Shown: positions 1-5,513, numbered from the stretch's first letter. The stretch: 7,672 nucleotides of DNA from an uncultured Olsenella sp. (GCA_959598545.1 CAUGFC010000086.1:1-7672), one strand, 5' to 3'. Numbers and translations are program-made. The notes: generated by a model from the letters alone, not told the origin.

Positions 1-341
1 TCGGCATCGTGGGCCTCGAGACGTCGCTGCCGCTCATGCTCACCAACCTCGTGCTGCCGGGCAAGATGAGCTGGTCTCGCCTCGTCGAGGTCATGGCCGT
101 GAACCCGCGCCGCTGCCTGCGCCTGCCGGAGGTCCGCGTGGAGGCCGGCCGCACCGCCGACCTCACGCTCATCGACCCTGCCGCCGAGGTCACGGTCACC
201 GAGGACTGGCTCGAGAGCCGCTCCAAGAACTCCGCGTGGCTCGGCAAGACGCTCACCGGCGCCGCCAGCCACGTCTTCGTCGCCGGCCGCCACACCCTGA
301 CGGACGGCGTCGTGACCCCGGTCAAGCGGGTGCTCCGATGA
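1..341 (+). CDS. pyrC: Dihydroorotase, C-terminal part (5' end outside window)
   Basis: Partial gene; the reading frame is open to the window edge, with the first full codon at position 3, and 112 residues are visible. Dihydroorotase is a cytosolic metal-dependent amidohydrolase that cyclises N-carbamoyl-aspartate to dihydroorotate, the third step of UMP synthesis. What is visible is the family's C-terminal section. It begins GIVGLETSLPL, the late-barrel loop typical of class I PyrC/allantoinase-like enzymes. Then come a VNPRRCL segment (usual NPA-R-L), an ADLTLIDP strand that closes the small beta domain, and SRSKNSAWLGKTLTG (usual S-K-x-N-x-P-F-x-G). The metal-binding histidines and the catalytic aspartate lie upstream and cannot be checked. 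The stop codon overlaps the next start (ATGA), so translation is probably coupled to pyrK. The pyrK-pyrD-pyrF context supports dihydroorotase over hydantoinase or allantoinase. Confidence 0.93.
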   Translation, partial: GIVGLETSLPLMLTNLVLPGKMSWSRLVEVMAVNPRRCLRLPEVRVEAGRTADLTLIDPAAEVTVTEDWLESRSKNSAWLGKTLTGAASHVFVAGRHTLTDGVVTPVKRVLR

Positions 342-1129
342 CGACGGGGGGCCTCGCGGTCCACGAGTTCACGGTCGCGCTCAACGAGGGCGTGGCGGAC
401 GGCCTCATGCGCATCGTGCTCCGCGCGCCCGAGCTCGCCGCTGCGCTCGCCCCGGGCCAGTTCGTGAACATCCACGTGCCCGGCGACGCGAGCCAGATCC
501 TGCGCGTCCCGCTGTCGTTCAGCTGCGCGGACGCCGCCGCCGGCACCGTCGAGATCGTCTACGCCGTCGTGGGCGACGGCACGCGTCGCCTCTCCGAGAT
601 GACGGTGGGGGAGACCTCCACGGCCGTCGGCCCCGGCGGCAACCCCTGGCCGAGCGTCCCGGGCGCCCGTCGCGCCTGCGTCGTGGCCGGCGGCGTGGGC
701 GTGACGCCGGTCGTCGCGTGCGCCCGCATGCTGGCGGTTGCGGACGTGGCCTTCGACGCCGTCGTGGGCGCCCAGACCGCCGGGAGGCTCTGGGGCACGG
801 ACGTGCTCGAGCACCTCGGTGCCGGCACCGTGGCCGTGACCACCGACGACGGCACCGCCGGGCGCAGGGGCTTCACCACCGACGCCCTCGCCGACCTTCT
901 CGCCAGAGGCGACTACGACGTCGTCTACACCTGCGGCCCCGAGGTCATGATGGCCGGCGTCGCGCGCCTCTGCCACGAGGCCGGGGTCCGCTGCCTGGTC
1001 TCCATGGAGCGCATGATGTGCTGCGGCTTCGGCGCGTGCGGCACCTGCAACGTCGCCATGGCCGACGGCACCTACAAGTCCTGCTGCAAGGACGGCCCCG
1101 TCTTCGACGCCGAGGGGGTGGCGTGGTAA
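338..1129 (+). CDS. pyrK: Dihydroorotate dehydrogenase electron transfer subunit (FAD/2Fe-2S)
   Basis: The protein has 263 residues, normal for PyrK (about 250-260). It is the FAD and [2Fe-2S] partner of class 1B PyrD and passes electrons from dihydroorotate via FMN to NAD+ in a cytosolic heterotetramer. Residues 1-100 form the ferredoxin-reductase-like FAD barrel (PGQFVNI at 39-45, RVPLS at 56-60). Residues 113-200 form the NAD-binding half, with AGGVGVTP at 117-124 and YTCGPEVM at 197-204. The C-terminal cluster motif is C229-x4-C234-x2-C237-x12-C250 followed by KDGPVF. The start at 338 overlaps the pyrC stop by 4 nt, and an upstream in-frame extension lies inside pyrC and lacks family similarity. 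Two features are odd. The usual R-P-x-S FAD motif has Val in place of the arginine next to Pro, with Arg one residue earlier. Extra cysteines (C228, C249) also flank two of the cluster ligands. The stop overlaps the pyrD start by 1 nt (TAATG). Confidence 0.95.
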   Translation: MTTGGLAVHEFTVALNEGVADGLMRIVLRAPELAAALAPGQFVNIHVPGDASQILRVPLSFSCADAAAGTVEIVYAVVGDGTRRLSEMTVGETSTAVGPGGNPWPSVPGARRACVVAGGVGVTPVVACARMLAVADVAFDAVVGAQTAGRLWGTDVLEHLGAGTVAVTTDDGTAGRRGFTTDALADLLARGDYDVVYTCGPEVMMAGVARLCHEAGVRCLVSMERMMCCGFGACGTCNVAMADGTYKSCCKDGPVFDAEGVAW

Positions 1130-2058
1130 TGGCCGAGAAGCACGTGAGCATGGCCGTCGACCTCGGCGGCGTGCGCATGCAGAACCCCGTCAACACCGCC
1201 TCGGGCACCTTCGCCTTCGGCTCGGTCTTTGAGGACTTCTTCGACGTCTCGCGCCTCGGCGCGATCACGCTCAAGGGCTGCTCGGCCGAGCCTTGGCCCG
1301 GCAACCCCGCGCCGCGCATGTGCGAGGTGCCGAGCGGCATGATGAACACCGTGGGCCTCGCCAACCCCGGCGTGCGCGGGATGGTGGAGAGCTACGGTGA
1401 GTACCTCGCCGGCCTCGCGGGGCGCGGCTGCCGCGTCATCGTGCAGGCGGCCGGCCACTCCGTCGACGAGTACGTGGCGGCCGTCGAGCTCATCGAGGAG
1501 CTCTGCCCGTGGGCGAGCGGCGTCGAGATGAACATCTCCTGTCCCAACATCGCCCGCGGCGGCGTCCTCGTGGGCGGCACGCCCGAGAGCGCCGCCGAGG
1601 TCGTGCGCGCGGTGCGCCCGCGCGTGCACAGGCCGCTCCTCGTCAAGATGGCGCCGGTGCGCGTGCCGGAGATCGCACGCGCCTGCGAGGCCGAGGGCGC
1701 GGACGCCCTCTCGCTCATCAACACGATCAACGGCATGTCCATCGACGTGCGCACCAGGAGGAGCCGCCTCTCCAAGCCCACGGGCGGCGTCTCCGGACCC
1801 GCCATCCATGCCATCGCCGTGCGCATGGTCTGGGAGGCGGCCCAGGCCGTCAAGATTCCCGTCAACGGCATGGGCGGCATCGCGAGCTGGCAAGACGCCG
1901 CCGAGATGATCCTTGCCGGCGCCACCGCGGTCACGGTGGGCACCGCCAACTTCTACGATCCCGCCTGCGCGGCCGACATCGTGGACGGTCTCGCCGCCTG
2001 GGCGGCCGAGCAGGGCGTCACGGACATCAACGAGCTGATTGGAGCCTTCGAATGCTGA
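1129..2058 (+). CDS. pyrD: Dihydroorotate dehydrogenase B, catalytic subunit
   Basis: A 309-residue FMN-binding TIM-barrel enzyme, the usual size for class 1B. It oxidises dihydroorotate to orotate in the cytosol and hands electrons to PyrK. Visible landmarks: ASGTFAFG (24-31, FMN/substrate loop), TLKG with K49, NTVGLANPG (73-81), NISCPN with the class 1 active-site cysteine C138 (class 2 enzymes use Ser), VKMAP with K173, NTINGM (198-203), GGVSGPAI (219-226), NGMGGI (246-251) and VTVGTANF (268-275), which binds the FMN phosphate. A catalytic Cys plus an adjacent pyrK makes this the NAD-dependent type rather than the fumarate-linked 1A or the quinone-linked class 2. The start at 1129 is chosen by a good Shine-Dalgarno (GAGGGGGTG, 1112-1120) and the overlap with the pyrK stop. 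A small departure is VKMAPV where 1B enzymes usually read VKLSPN. The last 7 nt overlap pyrF. Confidence 0.96.
   Translation: MAEKHVSMAVDLGGVRMQNPVNTASGTFAFGSVFEDFFDVSRLGAITLKGCSAEPWPGNPAPRMCEVPSGMMNTVGLANPGVRGMVESYGEYLAGLAGRGCRVIVQAAGHSVDEYVAAVELIEELCPWASGVEMNISCPNIARGGVLVGGTPESAAEVVRAVRPRVHRPLLVKMAPVRVPEIARACEAEGADALSLINTINGMSIDVRTRRSRLSKPTGGVSGPAIHAIAVRMVWEAAQAVKIPVNGMGGIASWQDAAEMILAGATAVTVGTANFYDPACAADIVDGLAAWAAEQGVTDINELIGAFEC
2041..2044 (+). promoter_or_regulatory. Ribosome binding site deciding the pyrF start
   Basis: GGAG lies 7 nt before ATG 2052, inside the last codons of pyrD. It supports initiation at 2052 and coupled translation across the 7-nt overlap with pyrD, rather than any of the longer upstream in-frame starts, which fall in pyrD. 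Confidence 0.7.
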
Positions 2059-2774
2059 CGTACGAAGAGGCAAGCGACAAGATCATCATCGCGCTCGACT
2101 GCTCGAAGGAGCGCGCGTTCGAGCTGGCGGACCTGCTCGTCGGCAAGGCCACGTGGGTCAAGGTGGGCATGACGCTCTTCTACGCGGAGGGTCCCGCCAT
2201 CGTCGACGCCATGCGCGAGCGCGGCCTGCGCGTCTTCCTCGACCTCAAGGTCCACGACATCCCGTTCCAGGTGCAGGGCGCGGTCCGCGCGGCCTCGCTC
2301 ACGGGCGCTGACATCCTCTCCATCCACGGCCTGGGCTCCTCCGCGATGATCGCGGCTGCGCGCAAGGGTGCCGAGGAGGCCGCCGAGCATCGCGGCGGTG
2401 ACCGCACGCGCCTCGTCGCCATCTCCGTGCTCACGAGCATGGACCAGGCCGCGCTCGCGGAGATCGGCGTGGAGTCGCCGGTCGCCGAGGAGGTCGCGCG
2501 CCTCGCGAGCCTCGCCTACGGCTCCGGCTCCGACGGCATCGTCTGCTCCCCGCAGGAGGCCGCCGAGATGCGCGCTCTTCTCGGCCCCGACGCCCTGATC
2601 GTCACCCCGGGCGTGCGCCCCGCGGGCGCCGAGGTGGGGGATCAGAAGCGCATCGCCACGCCCGCCGCCGCGGTCGCAGCCGGTGCGTCCAAGCTGGTCA
2701 TCGGCCGACCGATCACCGGCGCCGACGACCCGGTCGCCGCCTTTGACGCCATCTGCGCCGAGCTCATGGGGTAG
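2052..2774 (+). CDS. pyrF: Orotidine-5'-phosphate decarboxylase
   Basis: A 240-residue protein of normal length for type 1 PyrF. It decarboxylates OMP to UMP, the last step of de novo pyrimidine synthesis, without a cofactor, as a cytosolic TIM-barrel dimer. The catalytic tetrad motif is FLDLKVHDIP (62-71), giving D64, K66 and D69 of D-x-K-x-x-D. Other expected residues are D16 in IALD, K37 in VKVG, T128 in SVLTS, R189 in TPGVRP, Q198 in DQKR and R219 in IGRPIT, the phosphate-binding loop. The D-x-K-x-x-D spacing and the loop order fit the bacterial short form rather than the type 2 (mycobacterial/archaeal-like) OMPDC. It is the last gene of the pyrimidine cluster; no convincing terminator follows, so some transcription may run into mihF. 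Confidence 0.96.
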   Translation: MLTYEEASDKIIIALDCSKERAFELADLLVGKATWVKVGMTLFYAEGPAIVDAMRERGLRVFLDLKVHDIPFQVQGAVRAASLTGADILSIHGLGSSAMIAAARKGAEEAAEHRGGDRTRLVAISVLTSMDQAALAEIGVESPVAEEVARLASLAYGSGSDGIVCSPQEAAEMRALLGPDALIVTPGVRPAGAEVGDQKRIATPAAAVAAGASKLVIGRPITGADDPVAAFDAICAELMG

Positions 2775-2816
2775 CGTTTCTAGCTGCGAAAACGTTCAGG
2801 GTGAACCAAGCGTTCA
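2773..2816 (+). repeat. Three short direct repeats at 18-nt spacing with interleaved inverted half-sites
   Basis: The motif A-(G/A)-C-G-T-T-(T/C) occurs at 2773, 2791 and 2809, exactly 18 nt apart; the first copy overlaps the pyrF stop. The second and third copies read CGTTCA. Between them lies TGAAC (2802-2806), which is inverted relative to both. This gives GTTCA-3 nt-TGAAC at 2794-2806 and TGAAC-5 nt-GTTCA at 2802-2816. Such an arrangement could bind a dimeric regulator or fold as RNA. The copies are short enough that chance is a real alternative. Confidence 0.4.
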
Positions 2817-2825
2817 ACCGGTCGT

Positions 2826-2881
2826 GTGCATGACCTGCACCTTTGGTGGAAAGGTCTTGCAAAATGCCCGCTCAACGGGCA
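2826..2881 (+). other. Cluster of three small perfect inverted repeats (possible RNA hairpins)
   Basis: Three perfect short dyads sit almost end to end. GTGCA-5 nt-TGCAC is at 2826-2840. ACCTTT-5 nt-AAAGGT is at 2839-2855; it shares two bases with the first, so the two cannot form fully together. TGCCCG-5 nt-CGGGCA is at 2865-2881. The last looks like a terminator stem, but the following bases (AACTTAG) lack a T-tract, so it is weak as an intrinsic terminator for pyrF. Folding is inferred from base pairing alone. Confidence 0.4.
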
Positions 2882-2941
2882 AACTTAGTTGGTGCGAGCC
2901 GCCCCGTCCTCAGGTGCGACTCTTAGGAACGAACGATGTTT

Positions 2942-2947
2942 GGAGGA
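2942..2947 (+). promoter_or_regulatory. Strong Shine-Dalgarno of mihF
   Basis: GGAGGA with a 4-nt spacer (5 nt from GGAGG) to ATG 2952 fixes the mihF start and indicates efficient translation. An upstream TCCTC at 2907-2911 is complementary to GAGGA (2943-2947). It could weakly pair with the site, but only over 5 bp and a 31-nt loop. Confidence 0.8.
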
Positions 2948-2951
2948 TCAC

Positions 2952-3260
2952 ATGGCTCTACCCCAGTTTACCGACGAGCAGCGCAAGGCCGCCCTCGAGA
3001 AGGCCGCCCAGGCCCGTCACGAGCGCGCTGAGCTGCGCGAGAAGATCAAGAGCGGCAAGGTCTCCCTCGAGTCCGTCCTCGAGTCCGACGACCCCATCGC
3101 CAGCCGCATGAAGGTCTCCACCCTCATCGAGTCCCTCCCGGGCTACGGCAAGGCCAAGGCCGCCAAGATCATGGACGAGCTGGGCATCTCCGCCTCTCGT
3201 CGCGTCAAAGGCCTCGGCGCCCGTCAGCGCGAGCAGCTCCTCGAGGCTCTCACCAAGTAA
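2952..3260 (+). CDS. mihF: Actinobacterial integration host factor (mIHF/sIHF family)
   Basis: A 102-residue nucleoid-associated protein close in length to the Streptomyces (107 aa) and mycobacterial family members. It is unrelated in fold to proteobacterial IHF/HU. It binds DNA as a monomer through a helix-two-turn-helix module and affects chromosome organisation, transcription and, in phage contexts, integration. The N-terminus MALPQFTDEQR-x-AALEKAA is the family signature, followed by a charged, lysine/arginine-rich long helix (about 8-35). A conserved core, MKVSTLIESLPGYGKAKA (53-70), leads into KIMDELGIS and RRVKGLG (83-89), the DNA-contacting H2TH region. The ATG at 2952 is set by the strong ribosome site. 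gmk starts 1 nt after its stop. Serine codons are TCC or AGC with one TCT and no TCG, consistent with high expression. Linkage to gmk and rpoZ is the same as in other Actinomycetota. Confidence 0.94.
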   Translation: MALPQFTDEQRKAALEKAAQARHERAELREKIKSGKVSLESVLESDDPIASRMKVSTLIESLPGYGKAKAAKIMDELGISASRRVKGLGARQREQLLEALTK

Positions 3261-3261
3261 G

Positions 3262-3855
3262 GTGGCCAGAAGAGCTCGAATCTTCGTAGTCTCCGGACCG
3301 TCAGGCGTTGGCAAGGGAACGCTCGTCGCGCTACTGCGCGAGCGTTCCACCTGCCTTGGCCTGACGGTTTCGGCGACTACGCGCGAGCCGCGCCCCGGCG
3401 AGAGGGACGGTGTCTCCTACTACTTCATGGACGATGCCGAGTTCGACCGTCGCGTCGCGGCAGGGGAGTTCCTCGAGTGGGCGTGGGTCCACGGCCACCG
3501 CTACGGCACCCTGCGCTCCGAGGTCGAGCGCGTCCTCGCTGCCGGCGCCTCGGTCGTTCTCGAGATTGACGTTCAGGGCGGGCTCTCCGTTCGGGCGTCC
3601 ATGCCTGACGCGGTTCTCGTCTTCGTCGAGCCGCCCAGCGTCGAGGAGCTCGAGCGGCGCCTGCGCGGTCGCGGCACCGAGGACGAGACCCAGATCGAGA
3701 CGCGCCTCCGGAACGCCCGCAGCGAGATGGACCGCGCACCCGAGTATGACGTGAGGATCGTCAACGACGACCTCGAGCGCGCCTGCTCGGAGCTCGAAGA
3801 AGTGATACATACGTACGAGATGGACGGAGGTCCCTCAGAAGATGTCCGTGATTAA
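3262..3855 (+). CDS. gmk: Guanylate kinase
   Basis: A 197-residue protein of standard size. It phosphorylates GMP (and dGMP) with ATP to GDP in the cytosol, feeding GTP and (p)ppGpp synthesis. The Walker A loop is SGPSGVGKGT (11-20, K18). The GMP-binding segment is SATTREPRPGERDGVSYYF (37-55) with R41 and Y53, continued by EFLEWAWVHGHRYGT (69-83). The lid is RLRGRGTEDE (133-142), and the C-terminal NDDLERA is at 168-174. The start is GTG 3262, 1 nt after the mihF stop. No other ATG, GTG or TTG lies between this codon and the P-loop, and none precedes it nearby in frame, so it is the only workable start. No clear Shine-Dalgarno is seen, so translation probably depends on ribosomes finishing mihF. 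The last 14 nt overlap rpoZ. Pairing with rpoZ is widespread in bacteria. Confidence 0.96.
   Translation: MARRARIFVVSGPSGVGKGTLVALLRERSTCLGLTVSATTREPRPGERDGVSYYFMDDAEFDRRVAAGEFLEWAWVHGHRYGTLRSEVERVLAAGASVVLEIDVQGGLSVRASMPDAVLVFVEPPSVEELERRLRGRGTEDETQIETRLRNARSEMDRAPEYDVRIVNDDLERACSELEEVIHTYEMDGGPSEDVRD
3826..3830 (+). promoter_or_regulatory. Ribosome binding site of rpoZ inside gmk
   Basis: GGAGG sits 11 nt before ATG 3842, within the end of gmk. The spacing is a little long, but it is the only good site and it supports the 14-nt gmk/rpoZ overlap. Confidence 0.6.
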
Positions 3856-4126
3856 GCCCGAGATCGACGGCCTGCTCGACAAGACCGAGCAGAACCCGTT
3901 CCTGCTCTGCTCCCTTGCCTCCAAGCGGGCGTGCGACATCAACAACATGGTCCGCGGCCAGCACCTGCGCGTCACCGCGATCCAGGACTTCGACGACATC
4001 ACCACCGTCGTCTCCGGCAAGGACCCGATCTCCGTCGCCATGCAGGAGATCGAGGACGGCACCCTCGGCTTCGTCAAGGAGGACTTCGACGAGGACATCA
4101 AGGGCGCCAACACGATCGCCCTCTAG
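3842..4126 (+). CDS. rpoZ: DNA-directed RNA polymerase omega subunit
   Basis: A 94-residue protein, the usual size of omega. It wraps around the beta' C-terminal region, assists RNA polymerase assembly and, in many bacteria, contributes to (p)ppGpp binding. The family core NPFLLCSLASKRACDIN (18-34) corresponds to the conserved R/P-F-x-L-x-x-x-A-x-x-R-A-x-x-(I/L) helix. ISVAMQEI (62-69) and the acidic EDGTLGFVKEDFDED (70-84) are the usual C-terminal helix and tail. The start at 3842 lies inside gmk (14-nt overlap) after GGAGG 3826-3830. All five serines are TCC, matching a well-expressed gene. thiI follows 8 nt after the stop. Confidence 0.93.
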   Translation: MSVIKPEIDGLLDKTEQNPFLLCSLASKRACDINNMVRGQHLRVTAIQDFDDITTVVSGKDPISVAMQEIEDGTLGFVKEDFDEDIKGANTIAL

Positions 4127-4134
4127 GCGGCGCC

Positions 4135-5382
4135 ATGACTGAGAGGCTCTGTCTCGTCCACTACCACGAGATCGGTCTCAAGGGCAAGAACCGCTCCACG
4201 TTCGAGAACCAGCTCGTCTCCAACCTGCATCGCGCCCTGCGCGACCGGGGAGTCTCCAACATCGGCCGGATCTCCGGCTACATCGTCGTGGAGACCGAGG
4301 ACCGTCGCGCGAGCGAGGAGCTCGCTGCCCTGATCAGGCGCGTGCCCGGCGTGGCGCGCGTCTCGCTCGCGTACAAGTGCGGGCTCGACGAGGGCGAGTA
4401 CGTGGCCGCCGCCATCACCGCCCTCGGCGAGGCGGGTGAGTTCGGGACCTTTAAGGTCCACGCCCGTCGCTCCTCGACCACCTACGAGCTGCACACGCTC
4501 GACATGAACCGTCTCGTGGGGGCGGCCCTCTGCGAGGCCTTCCCCGACAAGAAGGTCGACGTCCACCATCCCGACGTCACCGTCATCGTCCACGCCGTCC
4601 AGGGCTCCACCTACGTCTACGCCGCCTCCGCGCCGGGCGTCGGCGGGCTCCCCGTGGGCACGGCCGGCAAGGTCGTCTCGCTGCTCTCCAGCGGCTTCGA
4701 CTCCCCGGTGGCCACGTGGATGGTCGGTCGGCGCGGCGCGATCTGCGTGCCCGTGCACTTCTCGGGACGCCCCATGACGGCGGACACGAGCGAGTGGCTC
4801 TGCCAGGACCTCTGCGACGCGCTGGCGCTCTCGGGAGTCGTCGGACGCCTCTACGTCGTCCCCTTCGGCGAGCGCCAGCGCGAGATCTCGCTCGCGGTGC
4901 CACAGGGTATGCGCATCATTATGTACCGACGCGTCATGCTCCAGGTCGCCGAGCGCATCGCGCGCCTCGAGGGCGCCAAGGCTCTCGTGACCGGCGAGTC
5001 GCTCGGTCAGGTGGCCTCTCAGACGCTCGAGAACATCGCAGCCGTCAACGAGGCGGTCACGATGCCCGTCCTGAGGCCCCTCATCGGCTCAGACAAGCAG
5101 GAGATCATCGCCCGTGCTCACGAGATCGGCACCTACGACCTCTGCTGCCAGACCGCTCCCGACTGCTGCACGCTCTTCATGCCGCGCCGCCCCGAGACGC
5201 ACGCGCGCATGCCCGAGGTGCTCGCCGCCTGGGAGAGCTTCGACCACGAGGCCATGGTGGAGGAGCTCGTCGAGCGCGCCGAGTGGCGCGACTACACGCA
5301 GTGCCCGTCGTATCGCGCGCCCAAGGGACGCCTCTCCGCGCACCATCGTGACCTCTCCCCGGCGGACGCCGGCGAGCGGTAG
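4135..5382 (+). CDS. thiI: tRNA 4-thiouridine synthase / thiamine sulfurtransferase ThiI, no rhodanese domain
   Basis: A 415-residue cytosolic enzyme that adenylates U8 of tRNA and inserts sulfur to give 4-thiouridine; in many bacteria it also supplies sulfur for the thiamine thiazole. An N-terminal ferredoxin-like part (1-60, EIGLKGKNRSTFENQL) is followed by a THUMP RNA-binding domain (about 60-165). Next is a PP-loop ATPase with LLSSGFDSP (183-191, D189) and TGESLGQVASQTLENI (286-301). The catalytic cysteine is in the DCCTLF segment (343-348). The length and the absence of a C-terminal rhodanese domain match the short Bacillus-type enzyme, so sulfur presumably comes directly from a cysteine desulfurase. 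Oddities: the PP-loop reads S-S-G-F-D-S rather than S-G-G-x-D-S, a second cysteine pair gives C-C-x5-C-C (337-345), and a tail of about 25-30 residues ends the protein. It is 8 nt from rpoZ and followed by a terminator. Confidence 0.95.
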   Translation: MTERLCLVHYHEIGLKGKNRSTFENQLVSNLHRALRDRGVSNIGRISGYIVVETEDRRASEELAALIRRVPGVARVSLAYKCGLDEGEYVAAAITALGEAGEFGTFKVHARRSSTTYELHTLDMNRLVGAALCEAFPDKKVDVHHPDVTVIVHAVQGSTYVYAASAPGVGGLPVGTAGKVVSLLSSGFDSPVATWMVGRRGAICVPVHFSGRPMTADTSEWLCQDLCDALALSGVVGRLYVVPFGERQREISLAVPQGMRIIMYRRVMLQVAERIARLEGAKALVTGESLGQVASQTLENIAAVNEAVTMPVLRPLIGSDKQEIIARAHEIGTYDLCCQTAPDCCTLFMPRRPETHARMPEVLAAWESFDHEAMVEELVERAEWRDYTQCPSYRAPKGRLSAHHRDLSPADAGER

Positions 5383-5430
5383 CGCATCGTCCCGCCGCTG
5401 GCGGCGACAGGTTAGAGCAATTATTAACGG

Positions 5431-5460
5431 ACGCCCTCGGTGACGAGGGCGTTTCTCGTT
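5431..5460 (+). terminator. Intrinsic terminator after thiI
   Basis: A perfect 9-bp GC-rich stem (ACGCCCTCG / CGAGGGCGT, 5431-5439 and 5444-5452) with a GTGA tetraloop is followed by a T-rich stretch (TTTCTCGTT). It lies 48 nt after the thiI stop, just downstream of a short AT-rich patch (5418-5427). It most likely ends the mihF-gmk-rpoZ-thiI transcript and insulates the competence genes. Confidence 0.88.
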
Positions 5461-5513
5461 GCGTGGCAGTTAGTGTCACATTCGCGACAGATTCGTGCAC
5501 GACTTTCTCCAAA

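Larger units (their letters stand above)
2775..2951 (+). other. Non-coding leader between pyrF and mihF
   Basis: These 177 nt have no plausible gene: the in-frame extensions are short and unlike any family. The base composition is visibly less GC-rich than the flanking genes. The stretch carries three direct repeats at its 5' end, a run of small inverted repeats in the middle, a 7-bp direct repeat near 2891/2913, and the mihF ribosome binding site. This is where a promoter and regulatory sites for the mihF-gmk-rpoZ-thiI group would be expected. I could not place a convincing -35/-10 pair: TTGCAA at 2857-2862 is a possible -35, but no good -10 follows at 16-18 nt. No known riboswitch class is recognisable to me. 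Confidence 0.6.

Noticed and set aside
718..1128. Long in-frame extension upstream of pyrD
   Set aside because: It is an Arg/Gly-rich shadow of pyrK in another frame. A strong ribosome site and family similarity place the start at 1129.
1072..2073. 333-codon minus-strand frame opposite pyrD
   Set aside because: Composition is dominated by Ala, Asp, Gly, His and Arg with no recognisable motif, and pyrD on the + strand is certain. GC-bias shadow.
2865..2890. Intrinsic terminator after pyrF
   Set aside because: The 6-bp stem is present, but no T-tract follows on the + strand. Kept only as a hairpin.
2907..2947. Shine-Dalgarno sequestering hairpin in front of mihF
   Set aside because: Only five complementary bases (TCCTC/GAGGA) separated by 31 nt; too weak to claim as a switch.
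5393..5406. GC-rich dyad after the thiI stop as a second terminator
   Set aside because: The CGCC/GGCG palindrome has only a 2-4 nt loop and no T-tract. It is probably chance in GC-rich sequence.
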